Shown: in pieces, positions 1-6,491 of the stretch
Layout: every line of letters starts with the position of its first letter
Position numbering within the stretch: position 1 is the stretch's first letter
Origin: VRUE01 sp040901495
Lineage (GTDB): Bacteria; Actinomycetota; Thermoleophilia; Solirubrobacterales; 70-9
Assembly (NCBI GenBank): GCA_040901495.1
Contig: JBBDYO010000039.1
Span: 1 to 28,385 of the forward strand
DNA: 28,385 bases
Direction of reading: 5' to 3'
Notes under the pieces: model-generated
The model's database searches: none
What the model saw: only the letters and a program-made list of their open reading frames with translations
Told to the model about the DNA's origin: nothing
Position numbers and translations under genes: made by a program

Positions 1-229
1 CCTTGCGGCCCATGAAGCGCTTGATCGAGAAGATCGTGTTCTCGGGGTTCATCACCGCCTGGCGTTTGGCGACGGTGCCGACGAGGCGGTCATCAGACTC
101 CGTGAAGGCGACAACCGACGGGGTCGTGCGTCCCCCCTCGGCGTTCTCGAGGACAGTCGGCTCACCGCCCTCCATGACGGCGACGCAGGAGTTGGTCGTG
201 CCTAGGTCGATCCCAATCGTCTTTCCCAC
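1..229 (-). CDS. dnaK: Hsp70 chaperone DnaK, N-terminal fragment (runs off the window)
   Basis: The first 76 codons of DnaK, the ATP-driven chaperone that binds unfolded polypeptides with DnaJ and GrpE in the cytoplasm. The reading begins (V/M)GKTIGIDLGTTNSCVAVMEG, the phosphate-1 loop of the Hsp70 actin-like ATPase, and continues through RTTPSVVAF and NTIFSIKRFMGRK, all strongly conserved in bacterial DnaK. The start is GTG at 229-227, chosen because GGAGGT lies 7 bases upstream and because GKTIGIDLGTT is the usual family N-terminus. A sigma-A-type promoter is visible about 50-80 bases upstream. Only the nucleotide-binding domain start is present; the rest, and any grpE/dnaJ partner, lies outside the window to the left. 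Confidence 0.97.
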   Translation of the reverse strand, partial: MGKTIGIDLGTTNSCVAVMEGGEPTVLENAEGGRTTPSVVAFTESDDRLVGTVAKRQAVMNPENTIFSIKRFMGRK

Positions 230-278
230 TGCCCTTACCTCCAGGGTTTAGTTGTGACTGGCAAAAAATCTAAGTGTC

Positions 279-307
279 AGTATGGCAACCTTTCTTCGTA
301 TTGCCAA
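279..307 (-). promoter_or_regulatory. Probable sigma-A-type promoter of dnaK
   Basis: On the minus strand a -35 TTGGCA (307-302) is separated by 17 bases from a -10 CATACT (284-279). Transcription would begin near 272, giving a leader of roughly 43 bases that carries the GGAGGT ribosome-binding site. No clear CIRCE (TTAGCACTC-N9-GAGTGCTAA) or HAIR (CTTGAGT-N7-ACTCAAG) heat-shock operator is visible in 230-404. Confidence 0.55.
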
Positions 308-356
308 GTGGCAGGCAGAGGATGACCATTCCATCCCGGCCTTCCTACCCATGTTT

Positions 357-370
357 AGCGCGATCGCGCT
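357..370. repeat. 14-bp perfect palindrome
   Basis: AGCGCGATCGCGCT is self-complementary over 14 bases. It lies in the 175-base gap between the cytochrome gene and dnaK, just downstream of the cytochrome stop. It could form a short hairpin with no loop or be a protein-binding palindrome. No T-tract follows, so a terminator role is only possible. Confidence 0.4.
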
Positions 371-404
371 GGCAGTGCGCCGCGGTGCGGAGTGGGCTTC
401 GGTT

Positions 405-824
405 CTAGCCCTTGCCGGCGGTGTTGGCGACGAATTCGGCGACCTGTTTGGCCTGTTCGCCGGAGAGGATCCCGCCCGGCATCCGGCCGGCTGTCGTCGT
501 GCTGTCGGCGCCTTCTTCGATCGTGTCGAGCACGATTTCTTCGGTGCCCTCGATCGCTTCCTCGGCACCCTCACCGGTGGGCAGCCCATTTTTCGCCAGC
601 AGCACATCGAGGTCGGGGCCGAAGTTGCCGTCGGTCCCGGCCGCGTAGAGGGTGTGGCAGTCGCCGCAGTTGGTCTGGAACAGGCTCTGGCCCGCCTCGA
701 GGCCGGCCGGCACCTCCTCGGCTCCCGCGCTGGCGTCTCCGTCCGAGCGGAAGGCGAGCCAGGGAATGAGGCCCGCGAGGAAAAGGACCAGCAGCCCGAA
801 GATGACAAAGGTCTTCTTGCTCAT
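405..824 (-). CDS. Membrane-anchored single-haem c-type cytochrome
   Basis: 139 residues. An N-terminal hydrophobic segment (about residues 6-25) acts as signal or anchor, followed by an acidic, Ala-rich linker and one cytochrome c domain. The haem motif CGDCH covers C53-C56-H57, and M115 in GRMPGG is the probable axial methionine. It would act as an extracytoplasmic electron carrier in respiration. The start ATG at 824 overlaps the stop of the upstream endonuclease III gene in an ATGA, so the two are probably translationally coupled; the functional link between DNA repair and a cytochrome is not obvious. An in-frame extension to 878 is possible but would lie inside the nth coding region. Which oxidase or reductase it serves cannot be told from this window. 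Confidence 0.9.
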   Translation of the reverse strand: MSKKTFVIFGLLVLFLAGLIPWLAFRSDGDASAGAEEVPAGLEAGQSLFQTNCGDCHTLYAAGTDGNFGPDLDVLLAKNGLPTGEGAEEAIEGTEEIVLDTIEEGADSTTTAGRMPGGILSGEQAKQVAEFVANTAGKG

Positions 825-1486
825 TTTCGCCCGGCACGGTACCAGGGGCACATGCGACGCAGCTCGCACTCCCCACAACGCGGTTTCGGGCGGCAGACCT
901 CACGCCCGTGGCGGATCAGGTTCATATGCAGCTCGTAGGCGTCCGCGGGGTCGACGACGGCCAGCATCTCGTCGTGGGCTCGCTCGAATGAGGCCTTTGG
1001 GGGGAAGACCCCAAGGCGCCCCCCGACCCGGTGGATGTGGACGTCGACCGGGATCTCGGGAATGTCCCAGGTGAAGATCAGCACGCAGGCGGCGGTTTTC
1101 CGCCCGACCCCGGGCAGCGCCAGGAGGAATTCCAGCGACTCCTCGCGCGACGCGGTCTTGGTCCAGTCGAGGTTGGGGGGCTCGCCGAGCTGCTCGAGGA
1201 TCGCCTGGATCCGCGGCGCCTTCTGCTTGCCGAGGCCGCCGGGCCGGATCGCCTCCTCGATCTCGGAGACCGGCGCGTCGCGGACCTCCTCCCAGGAAGG
1301 GAAGCGCTCGCGCAGGGCGGCGAAGGCCCGGTCCCGGTTGCGGTCGTTGGTGTGCTGGGAGAGCACGGTCTTGACCAGCTCGGCAATCGGTTTCCCGTGC
1401 GGCTCGTTGACCGGCCGCCCATACATCTCCCGCAGCCGGTCCCGGACCGCCCGCACTCGCCGTTTTTCCACCCGCTTCCAGGTCAT
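821..1486 (-). CDS. nth: Endonuclease III (HhH-GPD DNA glycosylase/AP lyase)
   Basis: 221 residues. Removes oxidised pyrimidines from DNA and cleaves the abasic site by beta-elimination. Visible family features are LSQHT (Q44), the helix-hairpin-helix LPGVGRKTA with catalytic Lys K130, and VDVHIHRV with catalytic Asp D148. A C-terminal iron-sulphur site is formed by C198, C204, C207 and C213. The first spacing is one residue shorter than in E. coli Nth (offsets 6-3-6 here against 7-3-6), so cluster geometry may differ slightly. The start ATG at 1486 fits a promoter-like TAGGGT 6 bases upstream. The gene is divergent from the hydrolase at 1531 and overlaps the cytochrome gene downstream by 4 bases. 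Confidence 0.93.
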   Translation of the reverse strand: MTWKRVEKRRVRAVRDRLREMYGRPVNEPHGKPIAELVKTVLSQHTNDRNRDRAFAALRERFPSWEEVRDAPVSEIEEAIRPGGLGKQKAPRIQAILEQLGEPPNLDWTKTASREESLEFLLALPGVGRKTAACVLIFTWDIPEIPVDVHIHRVGGRLGVFPPKASFERAHDEMLAVVDPADAYELHMNLIRHGREVCRPKPRCGECELRRMCPWYRAGRK

Positions 1487-1492
1487 GGCGCG

Positions 1493-1498
1493 ACCCTA
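1493..1498 (-). promoter_or_regulatory. Putative -10 element TAGGGT of nth (leaderless)
   Basis: On the minus strand TAGGGT ends 6 bases before the nth ATG, so transcription would start at or next to the start codon. No convincing -35 is visible. It belongs to the TAnnnT-N6-8-start pattern seen at many genes in this window. Confidence 0.5.
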
Positions 1499-1517
1499 TA
1501 TGCGCTCCCCCCACCAA

Positions 1518-1523
1518 TATGGT
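1518..1523 (+). promoter_or_regulatory. Putative -10 element TATGGT, decides hydrolase start at 1531
   Basis: TATGGT is followed by 7 bases and then ATG at 1531, matching the leaderless layout of neighbouring genes. An in-frame ATG at 1519 overlaps the hexamer, has no ribosome-binding site, and adds only four residues. Confidence 0.45.
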
Positions 1524-1530
1524 TCCGCTG

Positions 1531-2349
1531 ATGGCGGGTGTGGTCGAAGAGGCGGAGCTTGTTCTCGACGGGGTCAAGGTCTTCTACCGGCGGGTGCCGG
1601 GGGAGGGAACGCCGACGGTCTACTTTCACGGCAACCCCACCCACAGTGAGGATTGGCTGCCGTTCATGGAGCGGGGCGGGCCGGCGGTGGCGATCGACAT
1701 GCCCGGATGGGGGCGGTCCGACCGGCCGGACCCGGCTCGGTTCGACTACTCGATGTTCGGCCTCTCGGCGTTCCTCGAGCGCTGCCTCGACGAGTTGGGG
1801 GTCGAGCAGCGAAAGGTGGTCCTCCACGACTGGGGCGGGCTGGCGCTGATCGGGGCCCAGCGGCGTCCGGACCTCGTGGAGCGCCTGGTCATCATCGATG
1901 CGGTGCCGCTGCTTCCCGGCTATCGCTGGCACTGGATCGCCCAGCTCTGGCGCCGCCGCCCGATCGGCGAGATCCTCAATGCGACCACGGCCAAGCCCGC
2001 CTTCGAGCTGATCATGCGTCAGGCTCGCGGCGACCGCAGCGCGATGCCACCCGAGTTCGTCGACCTGATCTGGCGCCACTGGGACAAGGGGACCAAGGCT
2101 GCCGTCCTCGCCCTCTACCGCCACGCCGACCCCGACCTTCTCGCCACCGCCGGCAAAGATCTGAGCAAGCTCACCTGTCCCTCGCTCGTCGTCTGGGGAG
2201 AGCGAGATGCCTACCTCCCGATCCGCTTTGCCGAGGGCTATGCCAGTGCCCTTCCCAACTCCGAGCTGGAGCTGATTCCCGGCGGTGGCCACTGGCCCTG
2301 GATTGACGATCCCACGGTCATCGACAGGGTCGTCAAGTACATCGCTTAA
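1531..2349 (+). CDS. Alpha/beta-hydrolase, haloalkane dehalogenase/epoxide hydrolase type
   Basis: 272 residues from ATG 1531 (276 from the in-frame ATG at 1519). This is an alpha/beta-hydrolase with an Asp nucleophile rather than Ser. VLHDWGG places D100 at the nucleophile elbow, HGNPT (residues 33-37) forms the oxyanion region, GERDAYLP supplies the acid D226, and GGGHWPW the catalytic H254. The Asn in HGNP and the Trp right after the nucleophile are the two halide-binding positions of haloalkane dehalogenases, so C-halogen hydrolysis is plausible. Epoxide hydrolysis or another ester-type reaction cannot be excluded without the cap-domain tyrosines. It probably acts in the cytoplasm, as no signal peptide is seen. 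It is divergent from nth; the next gene starts only 20 bases downstream with its own -10. Confidence 0.85.
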   Translation: MAGVVEEAELVLDGVKVFYRRVPGEGTPTVYFHGNPTHSEDWLPFMERGGPAVAIDMPGWGRSDRPDPARFDYSMFGLSAFLERCLDELGVEQRKVVLHDWGGLALIGAQRRPDLVERLVIIDAVPLLPGYRWHWIAQLWRRRPIGEILNATTAKPAFELIMRQARGDRSAMPPEFVDLIWRHWDKGTKAAVLALYRHADPDLLATAGKDLSKLTCPSLVVWGERDAYLPIRFAEGYASALPNSELELIPGGGHWPWIDDPTVIDRVVKYIA

Positions 2350-2357
2350 CTGGTATC

Positions 2358-2363
2358 TACAAT
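2358..2363 (+). promoter_or_regulatory. Putative -10 element TACAAT of the PAP2-family gene
   Basis: TACAAT, close to the bacterial -10 consensus TATAAT, ends 6 bases before ATG 2370. There is no ribosome-binding site and only 20 bases separate the genes, so a leaderless transcript is likely. Confidence 0.55.
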
Positions 2364-2369
2364 GCCCGG

Positions 2370-3149
2370 ATGTCTCGGGCCTTCAAAGCGGTCGGTTCCA
2401 AGCTGCCCAAGGGCTGGGGGGACCTCGGTTTCCAAGCCGCGATCCTCGTTGCGGTTGATCTCGCCTACACGGCCGTCCGCGGGATCGCCGACGGGAATAA
2501 AGGGATCGCGATGAACCACGGCCAGCAGGTGATCGACTTCGAGAAATCGATCGGCACCTTCTTCGAGCCGAGCCTGCAGGCATTCTTCCTGCCCGCGCAG
2601 GGAATCATCGACTTCGCCAACCAGATCTACCTCAACGCGCAGTTCTCGATCGCGCTCGGGTTCCTGGTCTGGCTCTACCTCTTCCGCAACGAGTCCTATT
2701 ACTTCGTGCGCAACATGTTCGTCGTCTCGATGGGGCTGGCGCTGATCGGCTACACCCTCTATCCGACCGCGCCGCCGCGGATGTTCCCCGACCTCGGCTT
2801 CGTCGACACGATCAACGACTTCTCCAACGTCAATCACGACTCGACCCTGGCCAAAGTCTTCATCAACCCCTACGCCGCGGTGCCGAGCATGCACTGCGCC
2901 TTCGCGATGATGATCGGCGCCAGCGGCTTCATGGTCTGCCGCCACTGGCTCGCGAAAGCCATCTGGGCGCTCTGGCCGTTCCTGGTTGTCTGGGTGACGA
3001 TCGTCACCGCGAATCACTACTGGGTCGACGCGGCGCTGGGCTGGATGGTGGCGCTGACGGCCGCCGTGGTCGCGCACCGGCTGCTCGCCAGGGCGCGGCC
3101 GGAGGCCTGGGCCTGGCGGACCTCGTCCCCGCAAGAGGCCGAGGCGTAG
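2370..3149 (+). CDS. PAP2-superfamily integral membrane phosphotransferase/phosphatase (inositol-lipid type)
   Basis: 259 residues with about five to six hydrophobic segments. It carries the split PAP2 active site: YPTAPPRM (131-138), VPSMH with H175, and TANHYWVDAALG with H216 and D220. This arrangement resembles the PAP2_3 branch that includes inositol-phosphorylceramide synthase (Aur1-like) and many actinobacterial phosphatases. It would act at the membrane on a lipid phosphate. Its neighbours, a CDP-alcohol phosphatidyltransferase and inositol-1-phosphate synthase, suggest an inositol phospholipid substrate. Candidate roles are dephosphorylating phosphatidylinositol phosphate or transferring an inositol-phosphate group. 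The family assignment is firm; the substrate is inferred from context. A 59-base gap separates it from the next gene. Confidence 0.85.
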   Translation: MSRAFKAVGSKLPKGWGDLGFQAAILVAVDLAYTAVRGIADGNKGIAMNHGQQVIDFEKSIGTFFEPSLQAFFLPAQGIIDFANQIYLNAQFSIALGFLVWLYLFRNESYYFVRNMFVVSMGLALIGYTLYPTAPPRMFPDLGFVDTINDFSNVNHDSTLAKVFINPYAAVPSMHCAFAMMIGASGFMVCRHWLAKAIWALWPFLVVWVTIVTANHYWVDAALGWMVALTAAVVAHRLLARARPEAWAWRTSSPQEAEA

Positions 3150-3194
3150 GCCCGAGTTTCCGCCCTTCGCGTGCCCAACCTCCCCGCAACCGTT

Positions 3195-3200
3195 TAGCCT
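3195..3200 (+). promoter_or_regulatory. Putative -10 element TAGCCT of the phosphatidyltransferase gene
   Basis: TAGCCT, preceded by TT, ends 8 bases before ATG 3209. No Shine-Dalgarno sequence is present, consistent with leaderless initiation. Confidence 0.4.
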
Positions 3201-3208
3201 CACGGGCA

Positions 3209-3877
3209 ATGGAACCCTCGGCGCCCCCTCGGGCCCCAGGCGGTCGTCGCAACGGCCGTGCCGCGAGTCGCAACGGGCAGGAGCTTCGTTCCTATGCCCG
3301 CGAACGCCTGATCGAGTCCCGCCTCACGCCCAACGCGATCTCGATGGTCGGGATGATCGGCAACCTCGTCGCGGCCGCGCTGGTGACCCAGCGGCTTTTC
3401 TTCCTCGCCGGCATCGCCTTCATCCTCGGCTCGGTGATGGACACGCTCGACGGCCGCTACTCGCGGATGTCGGGCAAGGGGACGCTGTTCGGCGCCTTCC
3501 TCGACTCGACCCTGGACCGGATCGAGGAGGGGATCGTCCTTGCCGCGGTCGCCGGTTACTTCGCCGCGACCGGCGATGACTTCGCCGCCGCGATGTGCGT
3601 GGTCGCGGTGCTCGGGTCGCTGATGGTCTCCTACACGCGTGCTCGGGCCGAGGCTCTGGGCGTCGAGTGCAAGGTCGGCTTGGCGACGCGGCCGGTCAGG
3701 GTAGTGCTACTTTCGATCGGCTTAATCTTCGCTAAGGGTGCCGGGCTCGGCGATTTCGAGCTCCTGGCGCCGGCGATCTACGTGATCGCGGCACTGACCA
3801 TCGTCACCGTGATCCAGCGCGTATGGCATGTCCGAAACGAGCTATCGAGCGAGAACAACACGCCATCTGACCTGTAA
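3209..3877 (+). CDS. CDP-alcohol phosphatidyltransferase, probable phosphatidylinositol-phosphate synthase
   Basis: 222 residues. A basic N-terminal tail (1-35) precedes a membrane domain with several hydrophobic helices. The family signature is D78-x2-D81-G82-x2-S85-R86-x8-G95-x3-D99-x3-D103, matching DGxxARx8GxxxDxxxD except that Ala of AR is Ser. The four Asp bind divalent metal and the CDP group. In actinobacteria the closest functional type joins CDP-diacylglycerol with inositol-1-phosphate to give phosphatidylinositol phosphate. Here the gene is followed 60 bases later by inositol-1-phosphate synthase, which makes that substrate. Phosphatidylglycerophosphate synthase is the main alternative, but context favours the inositol enzyme. 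Confidence 0.85.
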   Translation: MEPSAPPRAPGGRRNGRAASRNGQELRSYARERLIESRLTPNAISMVGMIGNLVAAALVTQRLFFLAGIAFILGSVMDTLDGRYSRMSGKGTLFGAFLDSTLDRIEEGIVLAAVAGYFAATGDDFAAAMCVVAVLGSLMVSYTRARAEALGVECKVGLATRPVRVVLLSIGLIFAKGAGLGDFELLAPAIYVIAALTIVTVIQRVWHVRNELSSENNTPSDL

Positions 3878-3937
3878 CCAGTCAAGTCTGCGGGTGTGTT
3901 TTGCCACCCAGCCAGACCGAGGAGGATTTCGAGCTTC

Positions 3938-5125
3938 ATGAGTGAGACCAACGGAGCATCCGGCGCCAATGGCGCTGGCCGTCAGGACGAGAAGGTCCGC
4001 GTCGCGATAGTCGGCGTCGGCAACTGCGCCAACTCCTTCATCCAGGGGATCCAGTACTACAAGGACGCGGACCCCAACGATGAAGTCCCGGGACTGATGC
4101 ACGTCGACCTTGGCGGCTACCACGTCCGCGACGTCGAGTTCGTCGCTGCCTTCGACATCGACGCCGAGAAGGTCGGCAAAGACCTCTCCGAGGCGATCTG
4201 GTCGGGCCAGAACGACACGATCAAGTTCGCCGACGTCCCGGAGCTGGGCGTCAAGGTCGAGCGGGGAATGACCCACGACGGCCTCGGCAAGTACCTCAAA
4301 CAGAAGATCACCAAAGCCCCAGGGGAGACCGCCGACATCGTCGGCATCCTCAAGGAGACCAAGGCCGATGTCCTGGTCTGTTACCTGCCGGTCGGCTCCG
4401 AGGAGGCGACCAAGTGGTACGTCGAGCAGGCGCTGAAGGCCGGCGTCGGCTTCGTCAACTGCCTGCCGGTCTTCATCGCCCGCGAGGACTACTGGGACAA
4501 GCGCTTCCAGGAGGCCGGCCTGCCGATCATCGGCGACGACATCAAGTCCCAGGTCGGCGCCACGATCGTCCACCGCCAGCTCGCCCGCCTCTTCCACGAC
4601 CGCGGCGTGCGGATGGAGCGGACCAGCCAGCTCAACGTCGGCGGCAACATGGACTTCTTCAACATGCTCGAGCGCGAGCGGCTCGACTCGAAGAAGATCT
4701 CAAAGACCAACGCGGTGACCTCGATCATGGGCCATGAGCTGCCCGACGACCAGGTCCACGTCGGCCCGTCCGACTACGTGCCCTGGCTTACCGACCGCAA
4801 GTGGGCGCACATCCGCGTCGAGGGCAAAGCCTTCGGCGACGTGCCGCTCAACGTCGAGCTGAAGCTCGAGGTCTGGGACTCGCCGAACTCGGCCGGCGTC
4901 GTGATCGACGCGGTGCGGCTGATCAAGCTGGCGCTCAACAACGGCATCTCCGGCCAGCTCGACGGGCCCTCCAGCTACCTGATGAAGTCGCCGCACAGCC
5001 AGCGCCCCGACGACGAAGCCCGCGAGCAGACCGAGGAGTTCATCGCGGCAAACGCCCGCGGCAAGGGCAGTCCGGTGGCCGGGGCGCCGAAGGCATCGGC
5101 GGCCGAGACCTCTGCCGAGGCGTAA
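3938..5125 (+). CDS. ino1: Inositol-1-phosphate synthase (NAD-dependent, actinobacterial type)
   Basis: 395 residues. Converts glucose-6-phosphate to 1L-myo-inositol-1-phosphate, the entry step to inositol lipids (and mycothiol, where present). The N-terminus has the nucleotide-binding VAIVGVGNCANSFIQG (residues 22-37), followed by the family stretches GLMHVDLGGYHVRDVEFVAAFD, GDDIKSQVGATIVHR, TSQLNVGGNMDFFNM and EVWDSPNSAGVVIDAVR. The ATG at 3938 was chosen because GAGGAGG lies upstream (GGAGG at 3921-3925, spacing 12). An upstream ATG at 3896 gives a non-homologous extension. This is one of the few genes here with a clear ribosome-binding site. It sits directly downstream of the phosphatidyltransferase that would use its product. 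The C-terminal 25 residues are Ala/Ser-rich and probably disordered. Confidence 0.95.
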   Translation: MSETNGASGANGAGRQDEKVRVAIVGVGNCANSFIQGIQYYKDADPNDEVPGLMHVDLGGYHVRDVEFVAAFDIDAEKVGKDLSEAIWSGQNDTIKFADVPELGVKVERGMTHDGLGKYLKQKITKAPGETADIVGILKETKADVLVCYLPVGSEEATKWYVEQALKAGVGFVNCLPVFIAREDYWDKRFQEAGLPIIGDDIKSQVGATIVHRQLARLFHDRGVRMERTSQLNVGGNMDFFNMLERERLDSKKISKTNAVTSIMGHELPDDQVHVGPSDYVPWLTDRKWAHIRVEGKAFGDVPLNVELKLEVWDSPNSAGVVIDAVRLIKLALNNGISGQLDGPSSYLMKSPHSQRPDDEAREQTEEFIAANARGKGSPVAGAPKASAAETSAEA

Positions 5126-5152
5126 CCGGTCGAAACTCGCCGAGGCGTAACC
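5114..5152 (+). repeat. Direct repeat GCCGAGGCGTAACC at the ino1 stop
   Basis: GCCGAGGCGTAACC occurs at 5114-5127 and again at 5139-5152, 25 bases apart. The first copy contains the last codons and stop of ino1, so the second copy looks like a small tandem duplication of the gene's 3' end. Confidence 0.7.
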
Positions 5153-5154
5153 AG

Positions 5155-5179
5155 CCCTGGGGCCTCATCGGCCCCAGGG
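5155..5179 (+). terminator. Hairpin after ino1, possible terminator
   Basis: A 10-bp perfect inverted repeat, CCCTGGGGCC and GGCCCCAGGG, with a 5-base loop TCATC. It lies between the ino1 stop and the -10 of the next gene. There is no T-tract, as is common for hairpin terminators in high-GC actinobacteria. Confidence 0.55.
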
Positions 5180-5200
5180 ACCCGCTTCAGGCGCGGCCCC

Positions 5201-5206
5201 TATCCT
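5201..5206 (+). promoter_or_regulatory. Putative -10 element TATCCT of the GT-PHP fusion gene
   Basis: TATCCT is followed by 7 bases and the GTG start at 5214. It comes just after the ino1 hairpin, so the downstream gene pair probably has its own leaderless promoter. Confidence 0.5.
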
Positions 5207-5213
5207 GCTTGTC

Positions 5214-6491
5214 GTGTCGGCTGAGCGTCTCTCGATAGCCCAGGTCACGCCGTTCCCGCGGAGCGCCCGCAACGGGGTCAATGACTTCGTCGAGGGGGTT
5301 TCGGAGGAGCTGGAGCGACGGGGCCACGAGGTTGTGGTCGTCGATTCCGGCAACCGGGTCAAGAAGCTGTTCGGCTCGAGCAGCTTCGACATCGTCCACG
5401 TCCACGACCCCTTCGCCCCCAGCGTCGCCTCGGCGGCGCTTCGCCATTCTTCCTCGCTCAACGTCGCCACCTTCCACGCTCCGCAGGAGCGGGTGCTCTC
5501 GACTCACGTCGCCAGGCCGCTGGTCGAGATCTTCTTTGGCCGCCTCGATGCCCGGACGGTCATCTCCCCGGACACGGCGGAGCTGCTGGAGCGCTACTTC
5601 CCCGGCCCCTATGAGCTGATCGAGCCGGCCGGGGCCTCGCGCGATTGGGCGCAGGTGGCCGCTGAGCTCGAGACGGTCTACCGGCGCCTCATCGCGCGGC
5701 GGCACGACCCGACCGGCAACCCCGAGGCGCGACGGAGAATCGCCAAACGTCCCTTGGTCGAGGTCGACCTCCACATGCACACCGACCACTCGCCCGACTG
5801 CGCGACCCCGGTCGAGGTGCTGCTGGAGACGGCTCGGGATCGAGGCCTGGGGGCGATCGCGATCACCGACCACAACGAGGTCTCCGGCGCGCTGGAGGCG
5901 CGGCGGATCGCGGAGGAGATGGGCGACATCAAGGTGATCGTCGCCGAGGAGGTGAAGACCGCCGAGCAGGGCGAGGTGATCGGGCTCTTCCTCGAGGAGA
6001 AGATCCCGCGCGGGATGACGATGGAAGAGACGATCGCCGAGATCCGCCGCCAAGGGGGGCTGGTCTACGTCCCTCACCCGTTCGACCGCTTTCACTCGGT
6101 GCCCGACTACGAGCACCTTCTCGACATCGTCGAGGAGATCGACATCCTCGAGGTCTTCAACCCGCGCGTCGCGCTGACCGCCTTCAACGAAGAGGCCGAG
6201 CGCTTCGCCGGCAAGTACCGGATCGTCCCCGGCGCCGGCTCGGACAGCCACGTCGCCCAGGGGCTCGGCAGCGTGCGGGTGCGGATCCACGATTTCGACG
6301 GGCCCGAGGAGTTCCTCGAGGCGATGCGGGACGCCGACATCACCCGCAAGCACAAGAACCTCGTCTACGTGCAGGCGCTGAAGCTGCTGCAGACCGCCGG
6401 CAGGCCGAAGGCGCCAAAACGCAGCGTCGACGACGCAAAACCGGTGCGGGGAGGGCGGCCGCGGAAGCGGCGCTCGGCGAGCAAGAGCTGA
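5214..6491 (+). CDS. Fusion of a PimA-like glycosyltransferase N-domain to a PHP phosphoesterase
   Basis: 425 residues, GTG start. Residues 5-137 look like the N-terminal (acceptor-side) Rossmann domain of GT4-type glycosyltransferases. IAQVTPFPRSARNGVNDFV and FDIVHVHDPFAPS then NVATFHAP recall PimA, the phosphatidylinositol mannosyltransferase. The donor-sugar-binding second domain is missing: the sequence passes from YELIEPAG straight to ELETVYRRLIARR (151-163), which resembles the terminal helix of such enzymes. Residues 182-385 are a PHP domain with metal ligands H187, H189, D219, H220, E245/E246, H288, D344 and H346, all present, so metal-dependent phosphoesterase activity is likely. The C-terminal 30 residues are strongly basic. 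Downstream, the stop overlaps the next start (TGATG). Substrate is unknown: a phosphoinositide is suggested by position, a nucleic acid by many PHP relatives. Confidence 0.85.
   Translation: MSAERLSIAQVTPFPRSARNGVNDFVEGVSEELERRGHEVVVVDSGNRVKKLFGSSSFDIVHVHDPFAPSVASAALRHSSSLNVATFHAPQERVLSTHVARPLVEIFFGRLDARTVISPDTAELLERYFPGPYELIEPAGASRDWAQVAAELETVYRRLIARRHDPTGNPEARRRIAKRPLVEVDLHMHTDHSPDCATPVEVLLETARDRGLGAIAITDHNEVSGALEARRIAEEMGDIKVIVAEEVKTAEQGEVIGLFLEEKIPRGMTMEETIAEIRRQGGLVYVPHPFDRFHSVPDYEHLLDIVEEIDILEVFNPRVALTAFNEEAERFAGKYRIVPGAGSDSHVAQGLGSVRVRIHDFDGPEEFLEAMRDADITRKHKNLVYVQALKLLQTAGRPKAPKRSVDDAKPVRGGRPRKRRSASKS

Noticed and set aside
357..370. GCGATCGC-containing palindrome as a HIP1-type repeat
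   Set aside because: HIP1 is a cyanobacterial genome-wide repeat; one copy in a GC-rich actinobacterium is not enough to suggest it.
248..938. Long plus-strand reading frames over the cytochrome and nth genes
   Set aside because: They are opposite-strand shadows of GC-rich genes, Arg/Gly/Ala-rich with no recognisable domain, whereas the minus-strand frames carry full motifs.
2362..2364. ATG at 2362 as start of the PAP2 gene
   Set aside because: It is out of frame with the protein (8 bases from 2370) and lies inside the -10-like hexamer.
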